Part shown: one piece after another, positions 45,137-58,290 of the stretch
How positions within the stretch are numbered: the first letter of the stretch is position 1
Layout of the letters: every line of letters starts with the position of its first letter
Assembly (NCBI RefSeq): GCF_002443255.2
Contig: NW_019211457.1
Location: 30,433,309 to 30,497,308 of the forward strand
Direction of reading: 5' to 3'
Length of the DNA stretch: 64,000 nt
Origin: Varroa destructor
Lineage: Eukaryota; Arthropoda; Arachnida; Mesostigmata; Varroidae
Notes under the pieces: generated by a model
Seen by the model: only the letters and a program-made list of their open reading frames with translations
The model's database searches: none
What the model was told of the DNA's origin: nothing
Made by a program: the position numbers and the translations under genes

Positions 45137-46216
45137 ATTTTACTATATATATATAATACAAACAAATAAAAGAAAATCAGAATTTAGCTTCATTAAAAGT
45201 AATTTCTATTTTTCCCAGTCAAGCGGACTCTAATAAATTTATTTACGTAGTTTTTTTTCTGGTAGTTTCATACAAGCCAATTGTTCAAAAGAAAAAACAT
45301 GTGTTTTGTACAAACTACCATGGTTGCTTTTCGTCATGAAAACGTTTGATATTTTTTGTGAGTTAGTTGCTTGTATAGATTTTCAAAACTCAAATAAGCT
45401 AAAAAAGACTATTTTTTTTCGCTTAAATCAGCTCGGTATTTTTACAGAAAGCAAAATGATCCTCGAAGGTTTAACCGAGTACATGATAAGCAGTGTAATC
45501 CATCAGCACGCTTATATACCTTGCCTATGTTTTGCAGTGAAAGTATTGCAACAAAGTTTTCGCGACACATAGCCTCAATTTAGCTCCATGTGTAATCTAA
45601 ATTTCGGTCCGAATGTTATCAAGTCTGAGAGTTTACCGAATATCGCGCCTTATAATTCCAAAGTAGTGTTTTTTTTTTAACAATATACACAGAGGCCATA
45701 TCAGTAACGCATCTTTCGCAGGTAAAGGGCACGACTGTGCTGTCGGAGTTTTCCTCTACTTCGTTTACTCGCTGCCTTTCCAGCCCTTCTTGATGAAATG
45801 TATTTCCCCTAAATTTACTAGAGTATGACAGCATGTATCAAAACCCTATTTCTCGAACCTTATTTGCAGCCCCATTCTGTCCTACGAATTAGGTCGTTGC
45901 AGTGGAAAGTCGATTTAGCTATTGTTTACTGCCGGACACTTACTCACGCAACGTGAACGCAATTATACATGCAATATTTTAATTTCACATTTATTGGAGC
46001 CGCTATTAATGAATTAAAGAAAATCCGATAAGTAATAAAATTTTATAGCGTGTTATGTTTAATTGATAACTGATTATTAGAATAGATGTTTTCCGTTAGA
46101 ACGACTTGAATACGCTTTCTAGGACATGTCCGAAGACCTGACACGTAGAATTGCAAACGGCTAATGTTAACCTATTTACCTCCTCACGTCACCTTTGTTT
46201 TTTTTGACTGTTGTAG
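45137..46216 (+). other. 3' UTR of the long isoform, then intronic or intergenic sequence
   Basis: AT-rich, with two AATAAA motifs near the left edge and a long T-rich acceptor tract at the right edge. No gene is recognised. Confidence 0.5.
45165..45170 (+). terminator. Polyadenylation signal AATAAA for the long isoform
   Basis: AATAAA lies 28 nt past the TAG of tail exon C in an AT-rich stretch. A second AATAAA is at 45232-45237. Both suit a short 3' UTR for the long transcript. Confidence 0.55.
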
Positions 46217-46599
46217 GAACGCTCCGAGGAGGGACGCTACTCTACGGTCCTTCAGGCACAATGACTGAAGTCGTGCAGGAATCGCATCCACCGAGAAATT
46301 CTGTTGGCCAAACCCAGTTGCCCCCTTCGAGTGCTGTTACAAGCCAACAGCAAAACAATAGTCAAGTTCAAAATCAGACCCAAACTCTGTCACCATCAAT
46401 GCAAAACCAAATTGTTGGTCAGTTTTCTGAAGCTTACACCACAACCTCGGAGAAATTGGGATCGATGAACCAAACCCAGCTGGCTGCGATGCAGGGTCAA
46501 CTGGCGATGACCGCCCCGGTTCCGATTCCTACCTCAACAGCAGTGCTGCATCATCCTCTGCAGACAAGCACAGCTCCGCCGGCCACTGGCTGTACGTGA
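46217..46599 (+). CDS. Gln/Asn/Ser/Thr-rich coding exon, likely alternative 3' exon of the channel gene
   Basis: A strong acceptor (tttgtttttttttgactgttgtag|GAACGC) opens it. Read in phase 1 it is open for about 127 codons: TLRGGTLLYGPSGTMTEVVQ at the start, then a Q/N/S-rich middle and APVPIPTSTAVLHHP near the end, closing at TGA 46597-46599. Read in phase 0 it gives ERSEEGRYSTVLQAQ and a stop at 46262-46264. The composition resembles the tail exons. No strong phase-1 donor is seen in exon C; the phase-1 donor at 40046/40047 is one possible partner. The ATG at 46261 has a fair context, so it could also begin an independent short frame. A possible donor GCT|GTACGT lies at 46591. Confidence 0.6.
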
Positions 46600-46697
46600 T
46601 AGCGCCTAGGCTCAACTTATACTACTAGCAATATATGTCAGCTGTGCGAAAAACCCGAAGACTAACCGGCAAGGAATTTACCTATCTGCCTATTTAG

Positions 46698-46913
46698 GAA
46701 AAGCCGACAATGTCCGACCTAGATCCCGTATATAGTTGTTACTCCGCGACTATAGCATCTAGGCTCGATGATCTAGTGGCTGATTATCCACGTTTTCCAG
46801 TTTCTGCCACTGCTAGTAAAGCACAGACAAACAAAGCAACTGATAAACAAAAAAAATTGAGAAAAGGAAGGCCGCAAAAGGAACTGCAGAAATCTACCGC
46901 GCGGGTAGGTTAG
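46698..46913 (+). CDS. Possible further 3' exon, Lys-rich
   Basis: The acceptor-like ctgcctatttag|GAAAAG is followed by an open phase-0 frame: EKPTMSDLDPVYSCYSATIA, ending Lys/Gln-rich, TAG at 46911-46913. A donor CGG|GTAGGT at 46904/46905 is also phase 0. The upstream partner is unknown and no family is recognised. It may be 3' UTR or chance. Confidence 0.25.
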   Translation, partial: EKPTMSDLDPVYSCYSATIASRLDDLVADYPRFPVSATASKAQTNKATDKQKKLRKGRPQKELQKSTARVG

Positions 46914-46997
46914 CTGACAAATTGACGTTCTCAGCTCAGCGGTGGCCCGAGCCCGCACACTTGAACCTGGCACAACGTTGATTGTCAGCGGAAAGCA

Positions 46998-47003
46998 AAT
47001 AAA
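46998..47003 (+). terminator. Possible polyadenylation signal AATAAA
   Basis: AATAAA 398 nt past the stop of the 46217-46599 exon. It could end transcripts that use the last candidate exons. The motif is short and common in AT-rich DNA. Confidence 0.25.
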
Positions 47004-47912
47004 AGAGACGGGAAACCAAAGCACCGATGACGTTAATGGGCAGATATTTGTAGAGACGAGCAGATGCAGATAGACGCTAACGGCAAGTCCAGTTGGCTGG
47101 CAACAGCCGCGTTTATAGAAATCTTTAGTATGAAATGAAGGTTGGCGCAGAAACAAATCGGCTGTCCGCTTACGGCGAACCTATACAAGAAGCGGTACCC
47201 TGTAAGTACCATATAAAAGACAGCGAACATCATACAAGTACTAGACATCAATCCGACTTGTTGTAGTGTTTGGGAAGGTGAAGGTTTTAACGAATGAACT
47301 AACGGACAGATTTATATGTAATAGAGAACTTGATTGTATAGTTTAAAAGAAAGGATCGTTCCATAGGCTACTACAGTAACATCATGTACAACAGAGACAC
47401 CTACATATATATAAAAAAAAAAACAGTAGATTGAATGAAACCAATCACAAAGGCAAGAAACAGCATGACAAAGTTCACACAACACAATAATTTTAGAATG
47501 GTAGGGCAAAGTATAAAGAAAAAAAAAAAAGGTTAATTTCCCATCGTGAAGACCGCGGGTGCACTATCGTTGAATGTACAGATACGGGAACGAATTCGTT
47601 AATTCTCTGTAAAATGGAGCGTGACGCTGCGCTAACTGTGTTGCCAGACGCAGCGTCGAGCTCGATTTCTAATGTGGACAGAAAAACTAAAATAAAAATT
47701 AAGGTTTTCACAATCCTTGCATATGTATATTGAAATGAGTGACAAATATTGATAATAAAGTATATTATTATTGTTATTACCATCATTAATAGCAAAAGTG
47801 ACAGTTTTATGTGGACACGCTTTGTTGAGCACATTATATTCATGTAATAGCTCATCAGAAACAGAAGAGAAGATGATGGCAGACAAACGTAGCATATACA
47901 TATATATACACA

Positions 47913-47918
<6 letters not shown>

Positions 47919-47953
<35 letters not shown>
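47919..47953. repeat. TA microsatellite, 35 nt
   Basis: Uninterrupted TA alternation, preceded by mixed TATACA units. Confidence 0.95.
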
Positions 47954-47955
<2 letters not shown>

Positions 47956-50900
47956 ATATAGAAAGCGAGAGAGAGTTCCGGAGAAGGAACGACAAGTTGT
48001 ATAGCACTAGCTTTTGACAGTGAGTTCGCATGACCTTCAACAGGTCCTGTAAAACTGAACTCCTTCTAACAGGTCTAGGCAGCGCGTAAATGATTGACGC
48101 ATCGATAAAGCACAGAGGTCGTCAAAGTGTGTAGTCGAGCATGATTGTAATGGATTATCCGTATAGCATTCTGGAGTTGGAAGAGCATCAAACCGCAAAG
48201 GCAACCTAAAATCTACCGAACACTTAAACGACAGCGCGCGAGCATTGCAGTTGAGGACACTGTATATAGCGATTCTGAGGTAACGATAGTAACTTGCTTG
48301 GGGGGTATGGTTCATGTGTAAGTTGAATGACATGTATTGAACAACTTATTTGGGAGAAAATTAGCGATTCAGTGGCTCATATTTGTGTTTCTAGTATTAG
48401 GGTTTCGTATTGATGATAATGCACCCGAATCGGTCGCCGGCCTAACGTTCCATAACGGGTAGATACATGTAAACTACTAAGATAAATTCGAGTACACTGA
48501 ATGAATGCGTTCTGCTAGGAACTAATAAACTCATACGTTGCGAATTTTTATATCTCCTATGAGATTTTCAGTAACAAAGATTTCCCTGTGCTGGACATAT
48601 AAGAACCACGTGGTCAGTAAAAATTAGTCAGCGATGCAGGACTCGTTGTTGTGATCCTTTCGCTTGTTGAAAAAACAAAGAGCTAATGGCGCTGCAGTAT
48701 CGTCATTATAGATCACTAAATCGATGTGCCTGTGGCAAATAGTTATTAAAGATAAAATTACTCCACAAGTTATAATTGGTCGTTTGTCGAAATTGTTAGG
48801 ACGAATTGTAAGTTCTAACCTCAACGTACGATACCAAATAAATGACAAAGCATCCATTTCAGAAGCAAATTTTCAATCCGACTTGGCCGGAATCGCGGGA
48901 TACAATAAGAATGAACGCTAGTAGGAACTTTAATTATCAATTTAAATCTACAGCTAATGGTAAGTTGTCGTGCACACTGTGTTATTAGTGTGAAAGGTTA
49001 TAATGCGCTACGTAGAACTCAATGAAGTAACTGCTACTTACATTTGACTATATGCCTTATATTCACAGACGGAATAGAGGGAGTTGCAAGGCAACCTGTT
49101 TCATTGCCAGCTAAGCCAAGGAAGGGCAAGATATAGACGGACAAGCGGGTAGCGCTTCGAATTGACGCTGGTAATAATAGCCATCGTCGTCGCGTTGTTT
49201 CTGTCCTAATATAGTACCGAATAGGTTGACTAAAAATTAAGTCAAAACAAGCCACAACAACAATAGAAAGTTTGGCGAGGAAAACACCTAGTCTGCGTAG
49301 TTGTACATAATTGGTACATCATTTTACATGAGCGTATACATCTCACCTCGATGTACAGGCGTAAACATACAGACTCCATACCAATAGTCATTCATGGAAA
49401 ATGTCGTCGCACAACTCCGTGTCGTCACCCGTGTATTGTAATGCAGTTAATGAGGTGGTCATCGCGAAGGGGTCACAATGAATGGTGACGGTCGGCATGG
49501 TGTGTTAAGTGTCCGAGCGATGAATGAACATAGACCCCTCACAGAATGGTAAGCAGAAAGACAGCTTGCGCCAGTGTACATGAGATCCACTGAAAATAAG
49601 CTAAAACTAGTCGGAAAAAAATTCGATAGATAATCTAAAATTGTTTATGAAGACTGAAGCGGCAATTGGGGGTTAGGGTAAAAAAAAAATCTGGGATGAC
49701 AAAGATCGGGCAGAGGAAAAAAAGCCAAAGGAAAAAAGTCCAAGACAACGGGGGAAAATCACGTGCTGCTTTCAGGTAACCAGTCAGGTGAACAGACCAA
49801 CTTGTTTAGGCAGGAAGCGAGTACACCCTCCGGAGGGTGAGTGGAGGTGACGAAGAGTAGAACTGAACATTATCCAGCTTTCGAAATGCTAACTATTATA
49901 GTGATGCTGAAGATAAAATAGTACGAAAGGAAATAGGGCAGGCGTGGGTGTACATTAGAAACGAAACAGCTATGGCTGACTTAGAAAAAATGAAGATTAT
50001 GTACTTTACGGTTGATCATTTCATAATAAATCAATAATGATACGCTGGCTACTATAATGCCAAAAAAGAAGAAACTATTGTACAGTATCACAAATTGAAG
50101 ACTAGAGAAGTCGAGATAAATAAAAATAAATTCTATGTTTTGTAATGTTCGTGAACAAAGAAAATCTAAATAGCATGTGTCTTTATTGGGTTTCGTTGTG
50201 TGGTGGCCAATAGTAAATTAAACAGGATCACTATAGGGTAAAATAAATGATTCTAATTTATTTTAAACACAATCACGTACTTGGAGAAAATCGTATATGA
50301 CCCGGGAGAGTCGTAGCGTATCTGGTGGGTGTCAAATTGGTCCAAATTAATATTATGTACGGAACGTACAGTCAATCTCTGGACGAAAATGATCTGAAAC
50401 CGTGCTCAATACCATTGTTACCCTCAAAAACGAGAGCTTCAGATGAATAAAAAGAGCATAAATGAAATATTAAGCAAGAAAATGTATTGAAGCCTAGTGA
50501 ACGTTGTCACCTAGAGCAAGTCGGATACAATTAGCAGATACGGCGCGAGATTTATATCATCGCATCACTTCTCCAAAACTTATCGCAAGATAAATTAAAA
50601 ACTCAACGTAGTAATCATTCTAACTAATGTAGATTAGAGTTCAATCTGTTCTCCTACAGGGGGTCAATCGACCTAGACGATCGTACTACTCCCCACCAAT
50701 GAGGAGCATGGTTGTGTTGTGTATTATAATAGCAGCCTCTCTAGTATCTTACAGACGACAAAATGACTTGGCAAGTTCAGTTTATAACTTGCAGAGCTAG
50801 CGAATAGTCAAAGAGAATGGCATAATCAGTATACGTAAGTTAAATCTTTCCCAATAGTCCAAATGCTGCTTCTGTTATACGGCCACTATAATGCTATTCA

Positions 50901-53407
50901 GCAGGCGAATGGCGCTTTACTTCACTAAGCCACATTTAATAAATTGTATCATCGACAAATGGCTATTTAACTTACAACGGTCTATGCTTCTTGGCTATAT
51001 GAAACGAGACATCACTTAAATTGTTTCTAAATTTCCGTCGGCCGTGCCGAGGACTCCATCTGGTTTAGTGCCCTTAATAAACGGCGCTTTTCTGGCAATA
51101 TAGATGTCTCGCCAGACTGCCCCTTCGTCCTTAGATCGCCCTTGCTGGTCTCGACTAAAAGTTCTCGCTCACGCGCAATCAGAATCCACTCAAATAGATG
51201 ATCTAGTCACCGTAGATGAATAGCCACTATGGAGCAACCGCTGGTTATTAATGCATAAAGGCTGCTATTGATAGCCCACGACTATGTCCTTCACTTTTAC
51301 TTTGAATCTCCTGGAGAGGCAGCTCTGTATGCTTCTGCGTTGAAGATATCTGTCCCAGTCATCCTTATTACCGTCGAACATGTTCCTGTTTCAAACCTGA
51401 GTCAATTTAGGTTCAATCTTATTTACACTGGCATATTTAACAGTTGATATTCTAGATGTCGATATCCTGACGACTGAAAGGTGCACCATGTATTTCATGA
51501 CTAAAGCCGACCATTAGGCTCAGACGAAAGCCAAGGTTATCAGATAGCCATGGCAAAAAGTTACAAAAAATACTCGAAACAGATCAAGATCGTTAGTCTA
51601 CGGCTTATTAAACGAAACATATCCAAAAGAACAAAGATTTTTTTACATTTTAGGTATTGTCGCTAAGCAGTGCTTTAAGCGGCTCAACGCTAACATGCGT
51701 TTATGCCTTGCTGCAGACCTGAATTACCCTCGTAAGTTTAGTCGGCTGACACGTTGCCACTGTGGCATCTGGGGGGCCAAAAGGCGTATCTGCCAAATGC
51801 GTACGAAATCAGAAAAGAAAATTACGAATGCTCAAGCTGTTCTCAAATGCAACAATAAAAAAATGTTAAAAAACATGCTTTAACGGCAGCAAATGCGAAT
51901 ACTCAGAACACTTTCATTAGATCTACAAATCAAGTGAGGGTTTGCTTTGAAAGACACTTTTTTCTCGGATACTTTGCTACCGACACTACGACCCTGGAAA
52001 AAGTTTACTACTTAACTTTTGCTAGATCCTAAGCATGCTGTTTGACGTTCAATTGAGTACGTCACTTTTCGACACCGAATCAACACCTCGTGTCATCTAC
52101 TAACCTTATTAGTAACAGAGCAAACCGCCGCGGGTTTTCCGCACTCGTGGTCCTAATCACATTAAGAATGGAATTCCCAGGAATTTAACTGAGATGCAAT
52201 GATGAGTGAGAAACAAGCACGGTGTACAGCTTTGCCACCGCGTACTGGAAACAGGGTCCTCCTCCATACTGAACGTCATAGGAGTACGCGCCGTAGCCGC
52301 GATGGCAGGATAAATGGCCGCTGAAGACGTCTGTGTTACTAGCCTGATGCACGTTCCCAAGCCCCAACAATGCATCAAGAGTGCATTAGATTTAGCCTGC
52401 CGCAAGTTCAGTAGCAGCCGTCTTACAGAATACCTTAATCCAACAACTGACGCTAATATAAACATGACCAAACCTGTAATTTACTCTATTATGGGAATAT
52501 GGTCTACATCAGGTTGAGGGTAACATTTTCATGAGTGTCAGAGGTTTCATGGGATCTTTGAATCGTTTGAGGGCTTGCCTGATAGCCTGAAAATTATTGC
52601 CCGGTAACTCTAACAAAAGTGTTCTACAAATGGTAGGATATTTACTTAATGTCAAAGGGCTCTTATGTATTTGCATTCTTATGGTGCTTCAACTACATAT
52701 TGCAAGCTGCTTCCAATTGATAACAACGTTCTTAATTATATTTTTTTTCTGACCCATATTGTGTGCATTCGTAGAAGTGGATAAGTTACTTAAGAGTACC
52801 ACAAATACACTGACGTGGATGGGATTACGAGAGTAACCGACCTTTCATGTTTCTCTGCTTGAAATTCTCGAGGATCAGATACTTACTAACGCAGCACACA
52901 CGGCCTCCAATGTCGTATGATGAGGTCGAAGGTATACGAGGTCGAGGGAGAAGATTGCTGAAGGATAAAAGTTCAAATGACTGCGGCAACATCTAATCAG
53001 ATGCCCAGGTTAGCATCTGCTCGGGCCTCGGCAACAGCCATGAAGTTACTTATTAAAATAGGCTGTGGCACATCGGGTTATTTAAGACAGCTCATGATGT
53101 ATATATATGTATATATATCGCCAATGCAAACCCTACGCGTGAGCTGGGGGGTTTATTTGAAACGAACTTCTGAGCTAGTGAAAAAGATACAATTGGCACA
53201 AGTGTTGACACCAATATGGGGGTTCATTCTACGCAAAAGGAAGTATCTTGTCAGCCGAATGTAAAGCATATTTCTTTCGCCATAATTTTTTCTGCCTGTA
53301 TCGTTCAGTGAACTTTAGAGAAGCTGTTAGGTTGAAGAAATTGAGTGGCACCGGCTGGCCGCGGAAATTTTATGTTAAAAAAATGTTAAAAATGTAATGT
53401 TTTATAT

Positions 53408-53433
53408 CTTTATATATATATATATATATAAAG
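53408..53433. repeat. Palindromic CTT(TA)10AAG
   Basis: The TA tract has CTT/AAG ends, making a perfect 26-bp palindrome. Confidence 0.9.
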
Positions 53434-56400
53434 TTAGACGTTTTATGCAGGTGAATGTTGCATTCTTTTTTACAATGGAACGCATTTGTTTACAGTTTAA
53501 TACCTTCTCTAATTAATCACACGTTTTATGCGGCCGCTGAAAATAGCTTCGAAAAAATGTAACATACATGTCTATATGGATCTTCTTCAAGCAGTTTTTC
53601 AGACTGCTTAATTGTATCTTATATTTTTTCTTCTGCCACATTATTCGTTTCGTTAAAATCGTCCGTGTTGAAGATTTTCTACATAATATCTAAAGATTAA
53701 GTTAGCTAAAAAAGCTGGTTTTAATAGCAGCTGACTGATGGATAGCAAGCAGTGCTGCTTTCAAGCTTCCATCATCAGAGCGGTTTATTCAAATTATTGA
53801 AAGTCGAGGCATTAACACTGCGTTTTGTTAGAGATGACGGAAATTTGCTTTTACGTCTTGCTTTTACCTCGTTGGCCCTTCGGACTTCGGAAGACCACAC
53901 CGTTTATTGTATATCGTCGCATGTCGGTAAAAACAAAAAAATGTTCTTTACAAGTGGCCTAAATTAGACTCGTAAAAAGGTACAATGCGTAATCCTTTAG
54001 ATCTCATGGAAAAGCGCCTTTGAAATTATTGCACAAAATTGACAAACGAGCATAGCGTGATACATGCATAATTTTTCTAGTCATCACAATGATCATAGTG
54101 TGCAATGCGCAACAAATGAAAGTGCGAAACGCAACATCGGCATGACACATACAAGAATCGGACATTACTTCTAAGCTATGCGCATTAATTATATCATCAC
54201 TAAATTCTCGCAAAATAAAAATGAATTTTCTTAAGCACGCAGGCCAGTTTCTCGTCAAATTATCAAAAACAACTGAATCTAAAAATCAGACCTTTTGGGT
54301 TTTGTGACGGTAACCTCCGATAGAGATCAGATTTTCACGTGGGATGGCTGCTCCTCTTCCCCCGATGATCGTATCTGCCCTCGTTACACAACTAACAGAC
54401 CACTTGTACCTCTAACATATACGTCAGCACAGTATCATCATTGAGATGTCGTTGTGGGGTACACCACTGCCCATAGTTTAGGTTGGCTTTAACTAGTAAC
54501 TAAGGCAGATTCTATTAGCAGGTTGCCATCGCAGTGGTAAGTATAGAAAGATGATATTTACTTGAGTTGATCCCATAGGCTAAATTGTTTCTCGGTAGTC
54601 GAGACAACTTCTTTACCCTTCTATCAACCACGATTTCACGAAACTTATAATTTTTGTGTATTTTCCGAATACATACCTACCGGCAGGTTACGCCATTTTG
54701 TCGGTCCCTTCGATTTTTTTTCTTTCCTTCCCTTTCTTTCAGCCATTTCATTAGCCAAATATCTATGCTGTACAAACTACACTTACCCTTGCTCTACCAT
54801 TGCCCTAACCGGTACCTGCAGGACAGATATAAGCTAGGGCATGTTCTCGTGCACAAGCGGACACAGACATGCACTTATAGAATATTTGAGCGCTTCTTTT
54901 TGGTTTTGCATAATTGAGTATTTCCATTTTTCTTCATTTCTCGGACATCATCAGCCTTCATCTTCGCCTTCCTACTGGTGCTGTTCTGCAATGTACTCCG
55001 TCTTTATCATCCCCGTAAAACAATTCACAATTCCCAGGATTCTACTTTTAGCTTCGGCGCTTCGAATAAGTAGTGCAGCTTTACCAGCTCCACTTCATCA
55101 AACATCGTTCGTAAAGGGATACTTCATATTTTCTTCTGCTGTTGTATCCTTTCTTCTATCATTCAATCCATGCAGTCCCTTATTCGTCTGTTTCAACTGA
55201 TTTTGAAGCTCTTTCAACATGTCCCAATTTACCGGATAGCCCGCAGTTACTATCAGCGCCCCCTAGCTTTATTTCTATGCTTAAAGCAGTCGGTGATCAG
55301 GCTATCCCTGTGTATTGCCCTTTTATTATTAAGATCCTTTCGACAATGAAAACTCGGTCGACCGCCTTGCAAAAGACGGCCGCAATGAAAGCTACGCCGT
55401 TTTGCCGCGATATTTTCAAGCACATTTAGGGTACTTCCATAATACACAGGCGGAATAGAAGATGCCGTTACGTGCCAGACTCAGCAGACGCCGATAAGCT
55501 GTGTTGTATCATCGATAACTTTCGCTTGGGCAAGGGCGACGGTGCACCAATTGGCGCTCTTCCCCTGTTTTCTCTTTTTATTCTGTACTATCGTCCTTAC
55601 GATTCGGGCTGCGACTCATTGCGAATTTATGCCTGACGTTTTTCTTAGACTGTCTTCCTAAGGATTAGGGGGCGGAAACATTTCCAGAGCTTGGATCTCT
55701 GCAGAAAGCATTATGACTGACCAGCCAGCTAAATAACCTTGTAGCACTGTAGCCCTCTGTATGACTGTGCATAGTCCGGGTACATCATAGTGTAGTATTT
55801 GGGCGCCATCTGGTTGATCTGATTCTATTTCCTATCGTTACTCGTACTCGCTGTTGCAGTTACTATACAGTTTAACCTTTATGCTGTTAATATGAGCTTG
55901 GGGACTTTTTTATGAGCTTCGATCCCGACTTTCGTTCTCTATTTTAATGAAATACAAAACGACATATTTCTTTTTGACGCTAAAATGATAATATATGCCG
56001 TTACAGCATGCCGATATCTGATTCGATATGTATACGAGATTGATAGATAAATAGGAGGCTTTGAAAAACAGATCAAAAACATTTCAGCTCATCGGGTAAT
56101 GGCAAGGAGTACTGTTTTAATCTGCCTGTTTAGAAAATGGTACCTCAAGATAAGATGAGATGCGCGTCCGATGACAAACTCGCTGCCATTTGTCTAGAGC
56201 GAGCAGTCGCTATAGCCCAATAGAGCCGGCGCAAGTATAAACATCATAAATTTTCTATACAACACACAGGATTGGATAGACTGGCCGGATATGTTATTTG
56301 ATGAAAAACATACGTTTACGGCCATTGGTAAATAATAAAACATCTCATAACTAGTATAAATGTTAGATATACACTTTTACGTTGTGTACTCTATGCCAAT

Positions 56401-58272
56401 TGTTCAACATAAGCGTATTCAACTCATGAATTTAAGACCCAGATTAAATTCTTATAAATAATTAAAAATCTAGGTCCGAGATAACACAAAAGTTCCCAAC
56501 TATAGTAATTGTTTTTCATTATCCAGTTGTCGTACGTTCGGTTGTAGAGATGGAGAAGCGTCTTGGACAACTTCTATTTCTTTCGATTTCGCTATCACCG
56601 TTGGAGCCCTTAACGACGTCATCTTTTTACGAGAAATGTTGACTATTATACACATGAAATTGGTTGAACATTGTCACTTCTACGAGTACTTTTAATGGGC
56701 ATCTTTTATGAGCGATTTTGGGCAGTTTTTTAGCCGTTGCTATCAAGAAATTTAGGTGTTCAGATCCTATTGTAAAGCATTCACAATTAGAAAGTGGATT
56801 TCTGACTCGTCAACTGATAAGTTCAGGTTGAAACTTCTAAGTTCTTAGGTTTGCTTCTTGCTGCTACGCAATCACGAAAAGCGGGTTCAATGCGATAAAC
56901 AAGGGGATAAAAGGACGAGCCTGCAATAAAAGGCACAATTACCCTTGCTGACCCTATAAAAGCATAGTTTACTATGAGTTCTGAGGCTTGGCTAACTCAT
57001 TATTGGGTGAGTCTACTCTGCACAGCTTGAATGGGACCAGCGCTGCAGATAACCCAGTGCATGCTAAAGTATAGCCCAGTTCCTTCAAGAAGAAATTGGT
57101 TATACTTCAGCAGCAAAAGGCTCGCGCAAAAGTCGCAAACGTGCCCTGGAACACCGCTTTATGGTTGTAGTAAAAGTGTTTGTACACCCATTGGAATTAT
57201 CATAATTATCAAAGGTAGGTTGAAAAAAATACAATACGTTACTCTGATATAATCTATCTGATCTTCGTTCTCCCTTTACTAAACGTGAGATAAATGCTTA
57301 AGCTGGATAGCCTTTTTCAAAATCGCATATACTGACCAGTATCCTATTCTAAGTCAAACATGCGTATAGACTTTTATATTAGTACATAAATGGTAGAGGA
57401 GAGCTTACCTCAGGCCAATGCTGGGCAAGAATTACACAAAATTCGATGTGATATATATAAGCTCTATGGTTATTAGTTATTCTGCTGTATAAAATTAATT
57501 AGCATTTACCATTAAGGATGTCTAGGATTTCAGCTAAAGAGTCGTGGCCTGTGTTGGTTACACACGTTAAACGTAAACGCCGTTTCGAGAAGGCGGGACA
57601 CTTTACTCCCATGAAGTTCAATGGGAATCATGCACTTCATATGTGCGTTAAGGAATCAGACAAGTTACTTTTCGGCACACCTTACCAACTGCGGAATTAC
57701 ATATAAAATTTTCTTTAAATCTGGAATAACCTAGGTATTCAGTTCAGGGCTCACCTAACTGTGCATCAGGTGCAAAGGTAACCTCTACGTAGCAGAAATG
57801 CATCACATGTGCGTCGCACGGATAGCCCTCGTTTATATCACAGCGAAGTATCATTTAATTATGGTGAGTTATGTTGAATAGTTGTACGATATGGAAGGCC
57901 ATCTTAAGCCATAAGCCTTGCGGGCATTGCATTTAAGTGGTTCGTAGCCGCTTAAATCGTACAAACAAGAGAGAAAAGTCTTAAAAAATTTGAAACCCAA
58001 TCGTACTGCGTCAACTTTACCTATAATGGCGGTTACAGACATTAAAGTAGAATCTCAAGAAATAAAGTAAAAATAGTCTGTAAAAAATGTCCGAGTGTGC
58101 CACCGGGCGTCTCACCGGTCACCGGTAGGGTTAGGTCTTGCTTTCGTCTCTGAGACACCATTTGAGAAAAAATGTTTAAAAAGACTCACATATGCTGGAG
58201 CCAAATGCTTTTTAGATGCAGTAGAAAATGTCTGATAACTAGTACGCGTCTATTATTTCGAAGAATGTTCGT

Positions 58273-58290
58273 TATATATATATATATATA
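58273..58290. repeat. (TA)9 microsatellite
   Basis: Uninterrupted TA dinucleotides in the right flank. Confidence 0.9.

Noticed and set aside
46773..47156. 127-codon minus-strand open frame
   Set aside because: It lies opposite the Lys-rich candidate exon, has no recognised family and no splice context.
47872..48004. Ile/Tyr repeat protein
   Set aside because: It is only the translation of a TA microsatellite.
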